Assembly: GCA_041394945.1 (NCBI GenBank)
Contig: JAWKHH010000004.1
Location: 248,001-312,000, forward strand
DNA from: Bryobacteraceae bacterium
GTDB taxonomy: Bacteria; Acidobacteriota; Terriglobia; Bryobacterales; Bryobacteraceae
DNA length: 64,000 nt
Direction of reading: 5' to 3'
Shown here piece by piece: positions 16,334-25,717 of this stretch (the first letter of the stretch is position 1; each line of letters opens with the position of its first letter). Under the pieces are notes generated by a model. The model was not told the origin of the DNA and did not search any database. It was given only the letters and a program-made list of their open reading frames with translations. The position numbers and the translations under genes were made by a program.

Positions 16334-16930
16334 ATGAGTATTCGACAACTACTAGCCCTGCTGTTGGCCTTGTCGGTAACGGGACCGGCGCTTGTGGCGG
16401 AAACACCCGTGTCCAAGCCGCGCGAGGAAGGCGGACTGAAGATCTTCGTTCTTCAGGGCGCCGGGGCGATGAACAGCGTCCAGTCGCGCACGGCCACGCA
16501 ACCAGTGGTTGAGGTTCGCGATGAGCTGAACCGGCCGGTGCGCGGCGCCGAGGTACTGTTCTCTCTTCCTGAGAGCGGGCCGGGTGGCTACTTCAATGGC
16601 CAGAAGCTCGGCTGGACCGGCCGGACGGATGGCAACGGTCAAGTTGCGGCTTTGCCGTTCCTGCCGAACGATCAAGCGGGCCGCTTCAACATTCAAGTGA
16701 GCGCCTTGTACGGGAACCGTTCCGGGAGCGTGCTGGTGCCGCAGATCAATAGCCTGCGCCCGGTTACTCCGGGGGTCACGGAACGGAAGGGGGTTTCGGG
16801 GTGGTGGAAAGCGGTGGCCATCATCGGCGGTGCTGCCGCGGCAGGCGCGGTCGTGTGGGGCGTACGGCGCGGGAACCGGCCGGACGTGGTGCTTCAGCCG
16901 GGACCGATTGCGGTCGGCGGACCTCGGTAA
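16334..16930 (+). CDS. Exported protein with an Ig-like (Big-1-type) domain, unknown function
   Basis: 198 residues. A signal peptide (MSIRQLLALLLALSVTGPAL, cleavage near VAE) precedes one bacterial Ig-like domain: QPVVEVRDELNRPVRGAEVL, then SLPESGPGGYF, WTGRTDGNGQVAALPFLPND and FNIQVSALYG. This is the pattern of Big-1/invasin-type repeats. A hydrophobic helix (WWKAVAIIGGAAAAGAVVWG) near the C-terminus would anchor it in the inner membrane with a short basic tail. It sits in the operon 16 bases after the regulator. It may be a periplasmic scaffold of the export machine (inference). Confidence 0.6.
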   Translation: MSIRQLLALLLALSVTGPALVAETPVSKPREEGGLKIFVLQGAGAMNSVQSRTATQPVVEVRDELNRPVRGAEVLFSLPESGPGGYFNGQKLGWTGRTDGNGQVAALPFLPNDQAGRFNIQVSALYGNRSGSVLVPQINSLRPVTPGVTERKGVSGWWKAVAIIGGAAAAGAVVWGVRRGNRPDVVLQPGPIAVGGPR

Positions 16931-16937
16931 GGGACGA

Positions 16938-17900
16938 ATGGTCAGACTGAAAACCAGCGCGGGCTTCTTCCTCGGGGCGCTCGTCGGGATTTGCCAGACG
17001 GTTGCCTGGCGGGGGCCGATCTCGGGTATCGTCCACGATGCTCCGTCGCATTCGCTGCGGCAGGTGGTGGGTGTGCCCGGTGGCGCTTACCTCGGCGCGC
17101 CGCTTCGGGCGAACGTCGAATCCGCGGCGATCTCTCCGGACGGGAATGCGGCCGTGGCTACCGAAGATGGGCGGGCGATCTTGATCGAAGAGTTGCGGAA
17201 TGACAGTCCTCTGGTTCGGGAACTTGCCGATGTGGGCGAGATCAGTGCGGCCGCTTGGGGTGTGAATTCCGGCGTGGCGGTGATCTACTCTGCGTCGAGC
17301 AGGCGAGTATGGAGAATCACGATCGGCACTGAGGCGCCCGATGCACTCGTGGCGGAACCAGGGCTGCCGGAAGGCGAAGTCGCGTCTGTGGCGACAGACG
17401 CTGACGGGACCCGTGTCTTGGTCAGCTTGCGGCATCCGGAGAACGGCGGCATCTACGAAATGGTTGACGGATCGGCGGTCCGCGTGGTCCAAACGCCGGC
17501 TCCCGGCGCAATCGTGTTCTCCTCCGTCAGGAGTGAGTTCCTGGCGCTCGACAACGGGGAGCGGCGTGTCCTTAAGTTATCGAGTTCGGAACCGGGCGCG
17601 TGGGAGCAGATCGATCTCGCCTCCGACGAAGACCAAGCGGGTGAGTTGAAGGGGCTGGCGGTTTCGAAAGACGGGAGAAATCTCTACGTTGCCGCGGATG
17701 GTCGCGTCCTCATATACGATCTGGGCGGGCGATTCCTCTCGTCGCAGATCGATCTGCCTGCCGCTCCGGATCGAGTGGCGGAACTGGCCGCCGCCGACGC
17801 GGTGTACGTCCTTACTTCCCGCCAGAAGAGCGAGGAACCGCTCTGGATACTGGATGCGAGACGCGTGCCATCGGTCTTCTTCGTACCCGCCGGTGAATAG
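16938..17900 (+). CDS. Exported beta-propeller-like protein, unknown function
   Basis: 320 residues with an N-terminal signal-like segment (SAGFFLGALVGICQTVAW). Repeated blocks of the type ISPDGNAAVATEDGRAILIE, ATDADGTRVLVSLRHPENGG and VSKDGRNLYVAADGRVLIYD indicate a WD40/YncE-type beta-propeller. The start at 16938 follows the previous stop by 7 bases and places the signal at the N-terminus. No catalytic motif is seen. It is one of three consecutive exported proteins between the two regulators, so a shared role in assembly or sensing of the polysaccharide is possible. Confidence 0.6.
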   Translation: MVRLKTSAGFFLGALVGICQTVAWRGPISGIVHDAPSHSLRQVVGVPGGAYLGAPLRANVESAAISPDGNAAVATEDGRAILIEELRNDSPLVRELADVGEISAAAWGVNSGVAVIYSASSRRVWRITIGTEAPDALVAEPGLPEGEVASVATDADGTRVLVSLRHPENGGIYEMVDGSAVRVVQTPAPGAIVFSSVRSEFLALDNGERRVLKLSSSEPGAWEQIDLASDEDQAGELKGLAVSKDGRNLYVAADGRVLIYDLGGRFLSSQIDLPAAPDRVAELAAADAVYVLTSRQKSEEPLWILDARRVPSVFFVPAGE

Positions 17901-17913
17901 AACAGCGATCCAC

Positions 17914-20067
17914 ATGACGTACCGGATAGCACTGCTGGCGGTTTTGGTTTCAGCGGCCGGGACCCTGGCTCAGGGCCAACAGGTGACGGATCTTGCCGTG
18001 GGGTACCTCATACCTCCCGAAAACAACTTCATTGCGTTGCCTCATGGCGGGAAGCTCACGTTTCCCGCGGTCGGGATCGGGCGCTCGCTGACTGCCACGG
18101 TGGTTATCGGGAACCGCGGCACCGGCAGGGCTTCCGTGAATGCGATCGCGCTCGCCGGCGAGGGATTCCTGCTGACTGGGGTGCCGGCGCTACCGGCGGC
18201 ACTCGAGTCCGGGAGAGAGTTGCGGATTGGAGTGGTGTTCATCCCAAGCAAGCCAGTCCGTGCCACCGGCTCCTTGACGGTTACGTTCGGAGATTCGAGT
18301 TTTAGGGCGGAGCTTGAAGGATCGACGGCTGCTTCCGAAATCCTGCTGACGTACACGCTACCGTCGGAAGGCAACGTCATTCCGGTGAGTTCGGGAGGCA
18401 GCCTGGTGTTTCCGGCGACCCGCAGCGGTACGACTGCATCGGCGACGGTGGGTGTCGGGAATCGCGGGCTCGGCGGCGGCACGGTCACGGAGATATCCGT
18501 GAGCGGCGAGCGGTTTCGATTGACCGGGCTCCCCTCACTGCCGGTGTTCGTCGATTCGGGCAGGGAACTCAGGTTCGGTGTGCTGTTCGATGCGCGAGAC
18601 CTGCAGACAGCTACCGGGATGCTCCGGATCGTGGTGGACCAACAGACGTTCGTGGTGAATCTCGAGGGACCGGCAACCGGCCCCCGGTACGCCTACGAAG
18701 CGTTCGCGAACGGGACGGCAAGCGTTGTCGCCTCCGGGACGAAACTGTCGCTACCCGAAACGGCGCTGCGGGAAACGAACACTCTGACGATTGAAGTTCG
18801 GAATACCGGGAACGCAGAAGGTTCCATACCGGGAATCTCAGTCGTAGGCGATGGATTTCAACTGGCCGACCTTCCCTTCTTTCCGTACGTGATGCTTCCG
18901 GAAGCGGCGTTCTCGTTCCAGGTGATCTTCAGCCCCCGGCAGCCCGGGAAGGCGAACGGCCGGCTCAGAATCGGCGCAGACGTCTTCGACCTCGAGGCAA
19001 CTGCGACCGGCACCCAACTTACCTACTCCTACCGGACCAGTGGCGTGTCCACGGAATTGAGAGACAGCCGGACGATCCTGTGGCCGCCTGTCGAACTGGG
19101 CTTGGCGACGCGCGTCGATCTGCTGATTCGGAACACGGGGAACCGCGCCGCGACGGTGACGGCGATCCTGATCATCGACTCCAGAGCCGCTTTCAAGGTG
19201 GCGTCGCCCGTGGCCCTGCCGGCGGTGATTGAGCCGGGCAGCGAGCGGATTGTGCCGATTGACTTCTCGCCGTCCACGCCGGGCGAACTTTCGGCGCGCC
19301 TTCACATCGATGGCGACACCTTCAGTCTCATCGGCGTCGGCGCTCCGCTGCCGCCGCTGCCCGCTGTGGAAGTGCACGGCGCGTCACCGGCGCAGGAAGC
19401 ACTCCAGCAGAAGCCTATCACCGTGAGCCTGGCGGAAACTTATCCGTTGCCGCTGACCGGGACCCTCACGCTGAGTCTCAGCTCGGACAAGTTCGCGCTG
19501 GACCCGGCGGTGCAGTTGTCCACCGGCGGACGCGTTGTGACGTTCACGATTCCGGCGAACGAGAAGCAGGCGCGGTTTCCGACCGGCTCAGAAGTGTACT
19601 TCCAGACGGGAACCGTCGCCGGTACCCTGCAATTCAAGACGGCTCTGGCGGCGAGAGGTATCGATGTCACGCCCGCCAGCCCCCCGGGCATGGAGGTTGT
19701 CGTGGCGCCGGCGGTACCCAGGGTTCTGGATGTGCAAATGCAGGCACTTTCGGCGAACAGCCTGGCTGTCGTTGTGACGGGCCTGTCCACCACGCGCTCG
19801 CTTCGTCAGGTCGAGGTGGAATTCGCCGCGTCGCCTAAGTACAACGTCCCCGCGGGCAAGTTCACTCTGGATATCTCCACGACTTCGGACTCGTGGTATC
19901 GCCGCCGGGACTCCGAAGCTTACGGGAGTCTCTTCACGGCGAGTATTCCGTTTAGTGTTCAGGCGAACAACGGCGTGAATCTCGAAGAGGTCTTCCAGTC
20001 AGTTACGGCGACGCTCAGCAACGAGATGGGGCGATCGAACAGCATGACGTCACCGGCTCGTCCCTGA
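17914..20067 (+). CDS. Large exported protein with tandem choice-of-anchor-D/ASPM-SPD2-Hydin-like repeats
   Basis: 717 residues with a signal peptide (MTYRIALLAVLVSAAGTLAQ). At least four repeats of about 110-120 residues follow, each with GGKLTFPAVGIGRSLTATVV-like, NRGTGRASVNAIALAGEGF-like and LRIGVVFIPSKP-like segments. The copies are visible near residues 30-145, 148-260, 262-375 and 377-485. These are immunoglobulin-like abnormal-spindle/hydin-type domains common in acidobacterial surface proteins. The C-terminal 200 residues form a different beta-rich domain. The start at 17914 places the signal correctly. It probably spans the periplasm or is surface-exposed; function unknown. Confidence 0.65.
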   Translation: MTYRIALLAVLVSAAGTLAQGQQVTDLAVGYLIPPENNFIALPHGGKLTFPAVGIGRSLTATVVIGNRGTGRASVNAIALAGEGFLLTGVPALPAALESGRELRIGVVFIPSKPVRATGSLTVTFGDSSFRAELEGSTAASEILLTYTLPSEGNVIPVSSGGSLVFPATRSGTTASATVGVGNRGLGGGTVTEISVSGERFRLTGLPSLPVFVDSGRELRFGVLFDARDLQTATGMLRIVVDQQTFVVNLEGPATGPRYAYEAFANGTASVVASGTKLSLPETALRETNTLTIEVRNTGNAEGSIPGISVVGDGFQLADLPFFPYVMLPEAAFSFQVIFSPRQPGKANGRLRIGADVFDLEATATGTQLTYSYRTSGVSTELRDSRTILWPPVELGLATRVDLLIRNTGNRAATVTAILIIDSRAAFKVASPVALPAVIEPGSERIVPIDFSPSTPGELSARLHIDGDTFSLIGVGAPLPPLPAVEVHGASPAQEALQQKPITVSLAETYPLPLTGTLTLSLSSDKFALDPAVQLSTGGRVVTFTIPANEKQARFPTGSEVYFQTGTVAGTLQFKTALAARGIDVTPASPPGMEVVVAPAVPRVLDVQMQALSANSLAVVVTGLSTTRSLRQVEVEFAASPKYNVPAGKFTLDISTTSDSWYRRRDSEAYGSLFTASIPFSVQANNGVNLEEVFQSVTATLSNEMGRSNSMTSPARP

Positions 20068-20085
20068 CGTCTCGCCTCAAGCACA

Positions 20086-21126
20086 ATGCCAGTACTCGAT
20101 CATCTAGCGCCTAGCGATTCGGCGAGTTGCGTTCCCAACGAGCTTCTGTTTGGGCGTTCGGAAGCCATGCGCGACGTACGCGACAAGCTGGCCAAGGTCT
20201 CGAGAACGAACGTGGCCGTGCTCGTTACGGGCGAGAGCGGAACGGGGAAAGAGGTCGTCGCCCGCTACCTGCATTCGGTGTCGCCTCGCTGCGATGCGGC
20301 GTTTGTGCGAGTGAACTGCCCGGCGATTCCGGAGAGCCTTTTCGAGAGTGAGTTGTTCGGGTATGAGCAGGGAGCGTTCACGGGCGCGGCGGCTGACAAA
20401 CCCGGCTTGGTGGATGCGGCCCGCGGCGGTACGCTCTTCTTCGACGGAATCGGCGAACTCGAACTCGCGCTGCAATCGAAACTTCTGCAACTACTTCAGG
20501 ACAACGAATTCACACGCGTTGGTGGACGGGAGACCCTGCGGGCGGATGTCCGCTTTGTCTGCGCCGCCACCCGTCCGCTGGAAGACGAGGTCCACGCTGG
20601 GACGTTTCGGCGGGACTTGCTGTACCGGATCAATGTGGTGACGGTTCAGCTTCCTCCGCTGCGGGAGCGCCGCGACGACATCATGGAACTGGCGGACTTC
20701 TTCCTGGGACTGTACGCCGCGGAGTTCGGGACCATCCCGGTGCCGTTTTCACCGGATATTCGGGAGTTGTTGCTCTACAGCACCTGGCCCGGCAACATCC
20801 GGCAGCTTCAGAACGTGGTGAAGCGCTACGCGATCTTTGGCACCGAAGACGCCGTGGTCTCCGAACTCAGGAGCCGGCCGCTCGGGGCGGACCTCTCCGC
20901 GCGATCGGACGGGGAAGTCTATCTCAAGGAAATCGCCCGGCAGGCTGCCATGGAAGCCGAGCGTGGCGTCATCCTCGAGGTGCTCTGCGCCAACCGATGG
21001 AACAGGAGAAAGGCAGCGCAGGCGCTCCACATCAGCTACCGCTCCCTCCTCATGAAGATGAAACAAAGCGGGCTTCCACAGAAGAGGCCGCAGACAGCCA
21101 CTCTCCCGATTGAAGCACGACAATGA
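20086..21126 (+). CDS. Sigma54-type AAA+ activator without receiver, altered Walker B
   Basis: 346 residues: AAA+ domain (about 20-260) and a Fis-type HTH at the end (VLCANRWNRRKAAQALHISY). Walker A GESGTGKE (49-56) and GAFTGA (96-101) are normal, and the arginine-finger region RRDLLYRINV is present. However, the Walker B motif reads LFFDGIGEL, so the catalytic glutamate is glycine (G121), and the sensor-I ATN is ATR (R163). Both changes should impair ATP hydrolysis. It has no receiver domain. It overlaps the GumC-like gene by 4 bases. It may work as a partner or repressor of the activator at 14929 rather than as an autonomous activator (inference). Confidence 0.82.
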   Translation: MPVLDHLAPSDSASCVPNELLFGRSEAMRDVRDKLAKVSRTNVAVLVTGESGTGKEVVARYLHSVSPRCDAAFVRVNCPAIPESLFESELFGYEQGAFTGAAADKPGLVDAARGGTLFFDGIGELELALQSKLLQLLQDNEFTRVGGRETLRADVRFVCAATRPLEDEVHAGTFRRDLLYRINVVTVQLPPLRERRDDIMELADFFLGLYAAEFGTIPVPFSPDIRELLLYSTWPGNIRQLQNVVKRYAIFGTEDAVVSELRSRPLGADLSARSDGEVYLKEIARQAAMEAERGVILEVLCANRWNRRKAAQALHISYRSLLMKMKQSGLPQKRPQTATLPIEARQ

Positions 21127-22697
21127 GCGACGAATACGAACAATCCGGCCACGAAAACGAAGACTCCGGCGGTCCTCCACTAATCTCTGTAGACGGGATC
21201 CTCCGGCAACGTTGGTTCTTGCTGGCGCCGTTGCTGGTCTGCGGGTTGTGTGGCTTCGTGGTGTCTCATCTTCTACCGCTGAAGTACAAATCAACGGCAT
21301 TCATCATTGTGGAGCAGCAGAAGATTCCGGAGTCGTACGTGCTTCCGAACGTCCTGATGACGCTCCAGAAGCGCCTTGATTCGATGACGCAGCAGATCCT
21401 CAGCCGGACCCGCCTCCAGCGCTTCATCGAAGACTTCAACTTGTACTCCTCCGAGCGGAGCAGCAAAGCGATGGACGACATCATCGACAAGATGCGCGAG
21501 CAGGTATCGGTGGAACTCGTGCAAACACCGGGCCGGCAGAGCGATGTGATCGGATTCAAAGTGCACTTCTCCGATACCGACCGCTTCCGCGCGCAACAAG
21601 TGACGAACGAGCTGACGTCGTTGTTCATCGAACAGGATGCGCGGGAACGAAGTGAACAGTCGCAGAGAACGACGGCGTTCCTGGAAAGCCAGCTTCAAGA
21701 GGCGCAGAAGCTCCTTGCGGAAGAAGAAGAGAAGGTTCGGGAGTACAAGTTGGCGCACCTGGGAGAATTGCCGGAACAGCAGCAAAGCAATCTTCAGTTA
21801 CTCAGTAGCCTCGAGGCGCAGCTTCACGCGAGTACGGCGGCGCTGGACCGGGCCGAGCAACAGCGCGCCTACCTGGAGTCCATGCGGGCGCAACAGGAGG
21901 CCTTCGCCGCGATCCCGAGAGTCGGTGAAGACAAGAAGGAACAGTCGGAGGCGGAGGCGGCGAACGCGAACTCCGTGGCGGTTGCGCAAGTCATCGTCGC
22001 GGACCTTTGGAAGAAGCTCAACGCGGCTACCGCGCGACTGACGGAGCGGCACCCGGAGGTGATTGCGCTGAAGAAGGAAGTCGCGGACTGGGAAGCTACC
22101 GTCCGCCGGATGCGAACGGAGAACGCGGCGGCAACGGAGTTGGCGGGCCGGCTCAAAGCAATCGCTGTAGAACTTGAGAACGAGAGACGGCAGAGCGGTG
22201 AACTTCGGAGCAGAATCACCGAGGTTCAATTCCGTCTCAGCCAGACGCCTGTTCGGGAGGCGGAGCTGGCCGAGCTGACGCGGCATCATGAGAATGCTCG
22301 CAGCCACTATCAGTCTCTATTGCAGAAGAAGCTCGATTCGGAGTTGGCCAGCAACCTGGAGCAGCGTCAGGCAGGCGAGCAGTTCAGATTGCTCGATCCG
22401 GCAAGTCTGCCGAAGCGTCCCGAGGGGCGAGCGCGAATCGTGTTGGCGGGGTGGGCGCTCGGCGCGGGGCTTGGGGTGATCCTCATGCTGTTCCGCGAGG
22501 GCGCCGATCAGAGCGTCCGAAGAAAAGCCGACCTCGAGGCATACAACTGGCTCCCGGTGGTCGGCCGGATTCCGACGGTTCGCAGCGCGGATGAACAGCG
22601 CCAGCTGAGGTTCAATCGTCTGATTGAACTCACAGCCTTCGGAGTGATGCTCCTGATCTCGCTCGGGACTGGGGCTCACGTGTACTTGTTTGGCTGA
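21123..22697 (+). CDS. Polysaccharide copolymerase, GumC/Wzz family
   Basis: 524 residues. An N-terminal Wzz domain begins with GGPPLISVDGILRQRWFLLA and the first membrane helix (LAPLLVCGLCGFVVSHLLPL). A long periplasmic coiled coil follows (about 170-420, for example AQKLLAEEEEKVREYKLAHL). A proline-rich LLDPASLPKRPEGR segment then precedes transmembrane helices. The second helix near 440 is followed by about 50 residues and a further hydrophobic end (LTAFGVMLLISLGTGAHVYL). It has no kinase domain; that is encoded separately by the next gene. It controls chain length and bridges polymerase to the outer-membrane exporter. Confidence 0.88.
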   Translation: MSDEYEQSGHENEDSGGPPLISVDGILRQRWFLLAPLLVCGLCGFVVSHLLPLKYKSTAFIIVEQQKIPESYVLPNVLMTLQKRLDSMTQQILSRTRLQRFIEDFNLYSSERSSKAMDDIIDKMREQVSVELVQTPGRQSDVIGFKVHFSDTDRFRAQQVTNELTSLFIEQDARERSEQSQRTTAFLESQLQEAQKLLAEEEEKVREYKLAHLGELPEQQQSNLQLLSSLEAQLHASTAALDRAEQQRAYLESMRAQQEAFAAIPRVGEDKKEQSEAEAANANSVAVAQVIVADLWKKLNAATARLTERHPEVIALKKEVADWEATVRRMRTENAAATELAGRLKAIAVELENERRQSGELRSRITEVQFRLSQTPVREAELAELTRHHENARSHYQSLLQKKLDSELASNLEQRQAGEQFRLLDPASLPKRPEGRARIVLAGWALGAGLGVILMLFREGADQSVRRKADLEAYNWLPVVGRIPTVRSADEQRQLRFNRLIELTAFGVMLLISLGTGAHVYLFG

Positions 22698-22706
22698 GGT
22701 TGAGCC

Positions 22707-23456
22707 ATGGCGCAAACTGGATTGGATCTACAAACCATCGAGCGGGTGAACTGGTCGCCGAATGGCGATGCCCGCTTCAGCCGGCAAAAAGATCGAAGTG
22801 TTGTTGCCGAGAAGTACCTCCTGCTGGCGCACCGCCTAAGAAGGATGCGCCAAACGAAGCCTTTGCAGACGGTACTGATTACGAGTTCGGTTCCGGCTGA
22901 GGGCAAGACGTCGGTGGCGGCGAATTTGGCGCACGTCTTGACGCGCCACGGTTCCCGGGTGTTGCTGCTCGACGCCGATTTGCGGGCGCCCGACCTGCCG
23001 CGGATGCTGGGGCTTCCGTCGTCGCTGCCCGGTCTCACGGACTTTCTCGATGACGAGATTCAATTCGAAGCGGCCTTGCGCTGTATTAGTCCGCTCGAGT
23101 TGTTCGTGCTGGCTGCCGGCAAGCACGTCGAAGATCCGCTGGATAAGTTGGAGAGTCCCTCGTTCAAGTTCCTGCTGAATGTGGCACGGGAGACTTTCGA
23201 ATGGATCATCATTGATTCGCCGCCGCTGGCTCCCTTCGCCGACGCTCACCACTTGGCGTCGCTGGTCGATGGAGTGTTCCTTGTAGTTCGGTGGGGCATG
23301 ACCCCGCGGCGGGAACTGGAGCAATCGGTGGCATCAATGGCGGGGTTGCCTTTGAGGGGCATGATTCTCAACGCCTACGACCAGAAGAATCATGACGACT
23401 ACTACAACTACTACCAGAGTGGCCGCACGGTCCGGCCGACTCTGTTCTCACGCTAG
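22707..23456 (+). CDS. Bacterial tyrosine kinase, CpsD/CapB/Wzc-C type
   Basis: 249 residues. BY-kinase motifs are clear: Walker A SSVPAEGKTSVAANLA, Walker A' VLLLDADLRAPDLPRML, Walker B WIIIDSPPLAPFADA. A C-terminal tyrosine cluster (DDYYNYYQSG) is the usual autophosphorylation site. The preceding gene encodes its membrane activator (GumC-like), separated by 9 bases. Cycles of phosphorylation and dephosphorylation in such pairs drive polymer assembly and length control (established family knowledge). A matching tyrosine phosphatase is not seen in this window. Confidence 0.9.
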   Translation: MAQTGLDLQTIERVNWSPNGDARFSRQKDRSVVAEKYLLLAHRLRRMRQTKPLQTVLITSSVPAEGKTSVAANLAHVLTRHGSRVLLLDADLRAPDLPRMLGLPSSLPGLTDFLDDEIQFEAALRCISPLELFVLAAGKHVEDPLDKLESPSFKFLLNVARETFEWIIIDSPPLAPFADAHHLASLVDGVFLVVRWGMTPRRELEQSVASMAGLPLRGMILNAYDQKNHDDYYNYYQSGRTVRPTLFSR

Positions 23457-23498
23457 GCCGCACGGCGGTGAATCGGTCGATCGACACGGAGGTGAACT

Positions 23499-24584
23499 GT
23501 GATCCGCGCAGGTATCATTGGGTTTGGTTACTGGGGGCCTAATCTGGTCCGTAACTTCGCCGAAGTTCCCGGAGTTTCTCTGGCAGCCGTAGCGGACCTT
23601 CGTGAGGACCGGCTCGCGGTTGCGCGCCGGCGCTATCCCGGCGTTGGGATGACGACAGACGTTCATGCCGTCCTGAGGGATCCTTCGATCGACGCGGTCG
23701 CAATCGCCACTCCGGTCTCGACGCATTTCCCGCTGGCATTGGAAGCTCTTCGCGCCGGAAAGCACGTGATGATTGAAAAGCCGATGACCAGTAGCGTCGA
23801 GGAAGCGCTTCGCTTGGTCGATGAGGCCGAGCGCGCAAACCGGGTGCTCATGGTCGACCACACCTTCGTGTATACCGGCGCCGTTCGCAAGATCCGCGAC
23901 CTGATCGATTGCGGGTCGCTGGGCAACGTCTACTACTATGACTCCACTCGCGTGAACCTCGGGCTTTTTCAGCACGACGTCGACGTGATGTGGGACCTCG
24001 CCGTCCACGACGTCGCCATCATGGACTACCTGTTCCCGGATTCGCCCACTGAGGTATCAGCCACCGGAGTCGGGCATGTGGACGGAGCCTCACAGAACCT
24101 GGCCTATGTTACTGCCCTGTTCAATAACTCGCTGATCGCGCACCTCAATGTGAACTGGCTCTCGCCGGTGAAGGTGCGCCGGACGCTGATCGGCGGCAGC
24201 AAGCAGATGGTCGTCTACGACGACATCGAAGTCAGCGAGAAGGTGAAAGTCTACGACAAAGGCATCGACATCAAGAACGGCGATGAATCCCGATGCAAGC
24301 TGCTGGTGAGCTATCGCTCGGGTGACATGTTCGCTCCGAAGCTCGATGGCACGGAGGCGCTTCGAGTTGCCGTTCAGCACTTTGCGGAGTGCATTCAAGA
24401 CGGCAAGAAACCGCTCACGGACGGTTTGTGCGGCCTCCGGGTGGTCAGCGTGCTTGAGGCAGCTACGCGGTCAATGACGGCGCAGGGCCGGCCGGAGCCG
24501 GTCAACGTCAATGGCGCGGCCAAGCATAGCGTTCCTGTCGCGATGACGAGTCCCAATCGGGCGGCGATGGCCGCGTCTGCTTAA
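23499..24584 (+). CDS. Gfo/Idh/MocA-family oxidoreductase, WbpB/WlbA-like
   Basis: 361 residues. The Rossmann motif GIIGFGYWGPNLVRNF is at the N-terminus; EKPMTSSVEEALRL (the conserved EKP) and a C-terminal alpha/beta domain with VHDVAIMDYLF follow. A GGAGGTGA Shine-Dalgarno supports GTG 23499. With the aminotransferase next door and the acetyltransferase at 29427, it fits the 3-oxidation step in the pathway to UDP-2,3-diamino-2,3-dideoxyglucuronic acid (established for WbpB/WbpE/WbpD). The dehydrogenase making UDP-GlcNAcA (WbpA) is not in the window. Assignment to this pathway rather than another sugar is likely but not proven. Confidence 0.78.
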   Translation: MIRAGIIGFGYWGPNLVRNFAEVPGVSLAAVADLREDRLAVARRRYPGVGMTTDVHAVLRDPSIDAVAIATPVSTHFPLALEALRAGKHVMIEKPMTSSVEEALRLVDEAERANRVLMVDHTFVYTGAVRKIRDLIDCGSLGNVYYYDSTRVNLGLFQHDVDVMWDLAVHDVAIMDYLFPDSPTEVSATGVGHVDGASQNLAYVTALFNNSLIAHLNVNWLSPVKVRRTLIGGSKQMVVYDDIEVSEKVKVYDKGIDIKNGDESRCKLLVSYRSGDMFAPKLDGTEALRVAVQHFAECIQDGKKPLTDGLCGLRVVSVLEAATRSMTAQGRPEPVNVNGAAKHSVPVAMTSPNRAAMAASA

Positions 24585-24589
24585 GATCC

Positions 24590-25717
24590 ATGAGTGCTGT
24601 AGGCGTTCCGTTCTTCGACCTGAAACAGCAGTACGCTGTCATTAAGGATGAGATCCTCGCGGCCGTTGCGGGGGTGTTCGAATCGACCCAGTGTGTTCTC
24701 GGTCAGGAGGTGGCCGCGTTCGAGGAGGAGTTTGCGGCTTACTGCGGAGTGGCCCACTGCGTGGGGGTCAACAGCGGGACCAGCGCTCTCCACCTCGCTC
24801 TACTAGCCGCCGGCGTCGGTCCGGGCGACGAGGTGATCACCGTGCCGTGTACCTTCGTGGCGACAGTTGCCGCGATCCAGTACACGGGCGCCCGGCCTGT
24901 TTTTGTCGATGTCGATCCGGTGACCTACACGATGGATCCCGCACGGATCGAACCCGCGATTACGCCGCGGACGAAGGTGATCGTACCCGTGCACCTTTAT
25001 GGCAACCCTGCGGCGATGGATCCGATCCTTGAGATCGCCCGTCGCCACAACCTGACGGTGATTGAGGATGCGGCCCAGGCACACGGCGCGGAGTATCAGG
25101 GGCGCCGCTGTGGGTCCATTGGGGACCTCGCCTGCTTCAGCTTCTATCCAGGGAAGAACTTGGGTGCGTACGGTGAGGGCGGTGTGGTCGCCACCGATTC
25201 GCCCGAGCGCGCACGGACCATCCGCATGCTCCGCGATTGGGGTGCCGAGAAGAAATACCAGCACGTGCTGAAGGGCTTCAATTATCGGATGGAGGGAGTT
25301 CAGGGCGCCGTTCTTCGCGTCAAACTGCGGTACCTCGAAGCGTGGACCGAGGCTCGGCGCAGCCACGCCGCCGCCTACAATTCGCTGTTGCGGGACAGTG
25401 GACTGGTTCTGCCCACTGAGTTGCAGGGGAATCGTCATGTCTATCACATCTACCCTGTGCTGACTGCCGCCCGCCAGGAACTCATCGACCACCTCGCGGC
25501 CAACGGCGTCCACACCGGTATTCACTACCCGTACCCGGTTCATCTTCTCCCTGCATACGCGGACCTGGGCTACCAGGGCGGCGCGTTCCCCGTCTCCGAA
25601 GACATCGCCGCCCGGGAGCTCTCGCTTCCGATGTTTCCTGAGCTTAGGGGGGAGCAAGTCGAAGCGGTTGCCCAGGCGATCGCTGCTTGCCGGCCACTGG
25701 AGTACCGCCCATGTTGA
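24590..25717 (+). CDS. DegT/DnrJ/EryC1/StrS-family sugar aminotransferase, WbpE-like
   Basis: 375 residues. NSGTSALHLALLAAGVGPGD, the TFVATVAAIQYTGARPVFVD segment, and the PLP lysine K189 in FSFYPGKNLGAYGEGG are all diagnostic of sugar-nucleotide aminotransferases. It should transfer an amino group to a 3-keto (or 4-keto) UDP-sugar. It follows the oxidoreductase by 5 bases. The stop overlaps the start of the dockerin-FN3 gene by a few bases. The last codons (CRPLEYRPC) are partly duplicated upstream of the second dockerin gene, showing that the duplication began in this gene. Confidence 0.85.
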   Translation: MSAVGVPFFDLKQQYAVIKDEILAAVAGVFESTQCVLGQEVAAFEEEFAAYCGVAHCVGVNSGTSALHLALLAAGVGPGDEVITVPCTFVATVAAIQYTGARPVFVDVDPVTYTMDPARIEPAITPRTKVIVPVHLYGNPAAMDPILEIARRHNLTVIEDAAQAHGAEYQGRRCGSIGDLACFSFYPGKNLGAYGEGGVVATDSPERARTIRMLRDWGAEKKYQHVLKGFNYRMEGVQGAVLRVKLRYLEAWTEARRSHAAAYNSLLRDSGLVLPTELQGNRHVYHIYPVLTAARQELIDHLAANGVHTGIHYPYPVHLLPAYADLGYQGGAFPVSEDIAARELSLPMFPELRGEQVEAVAQAIAACRPLEYRPC

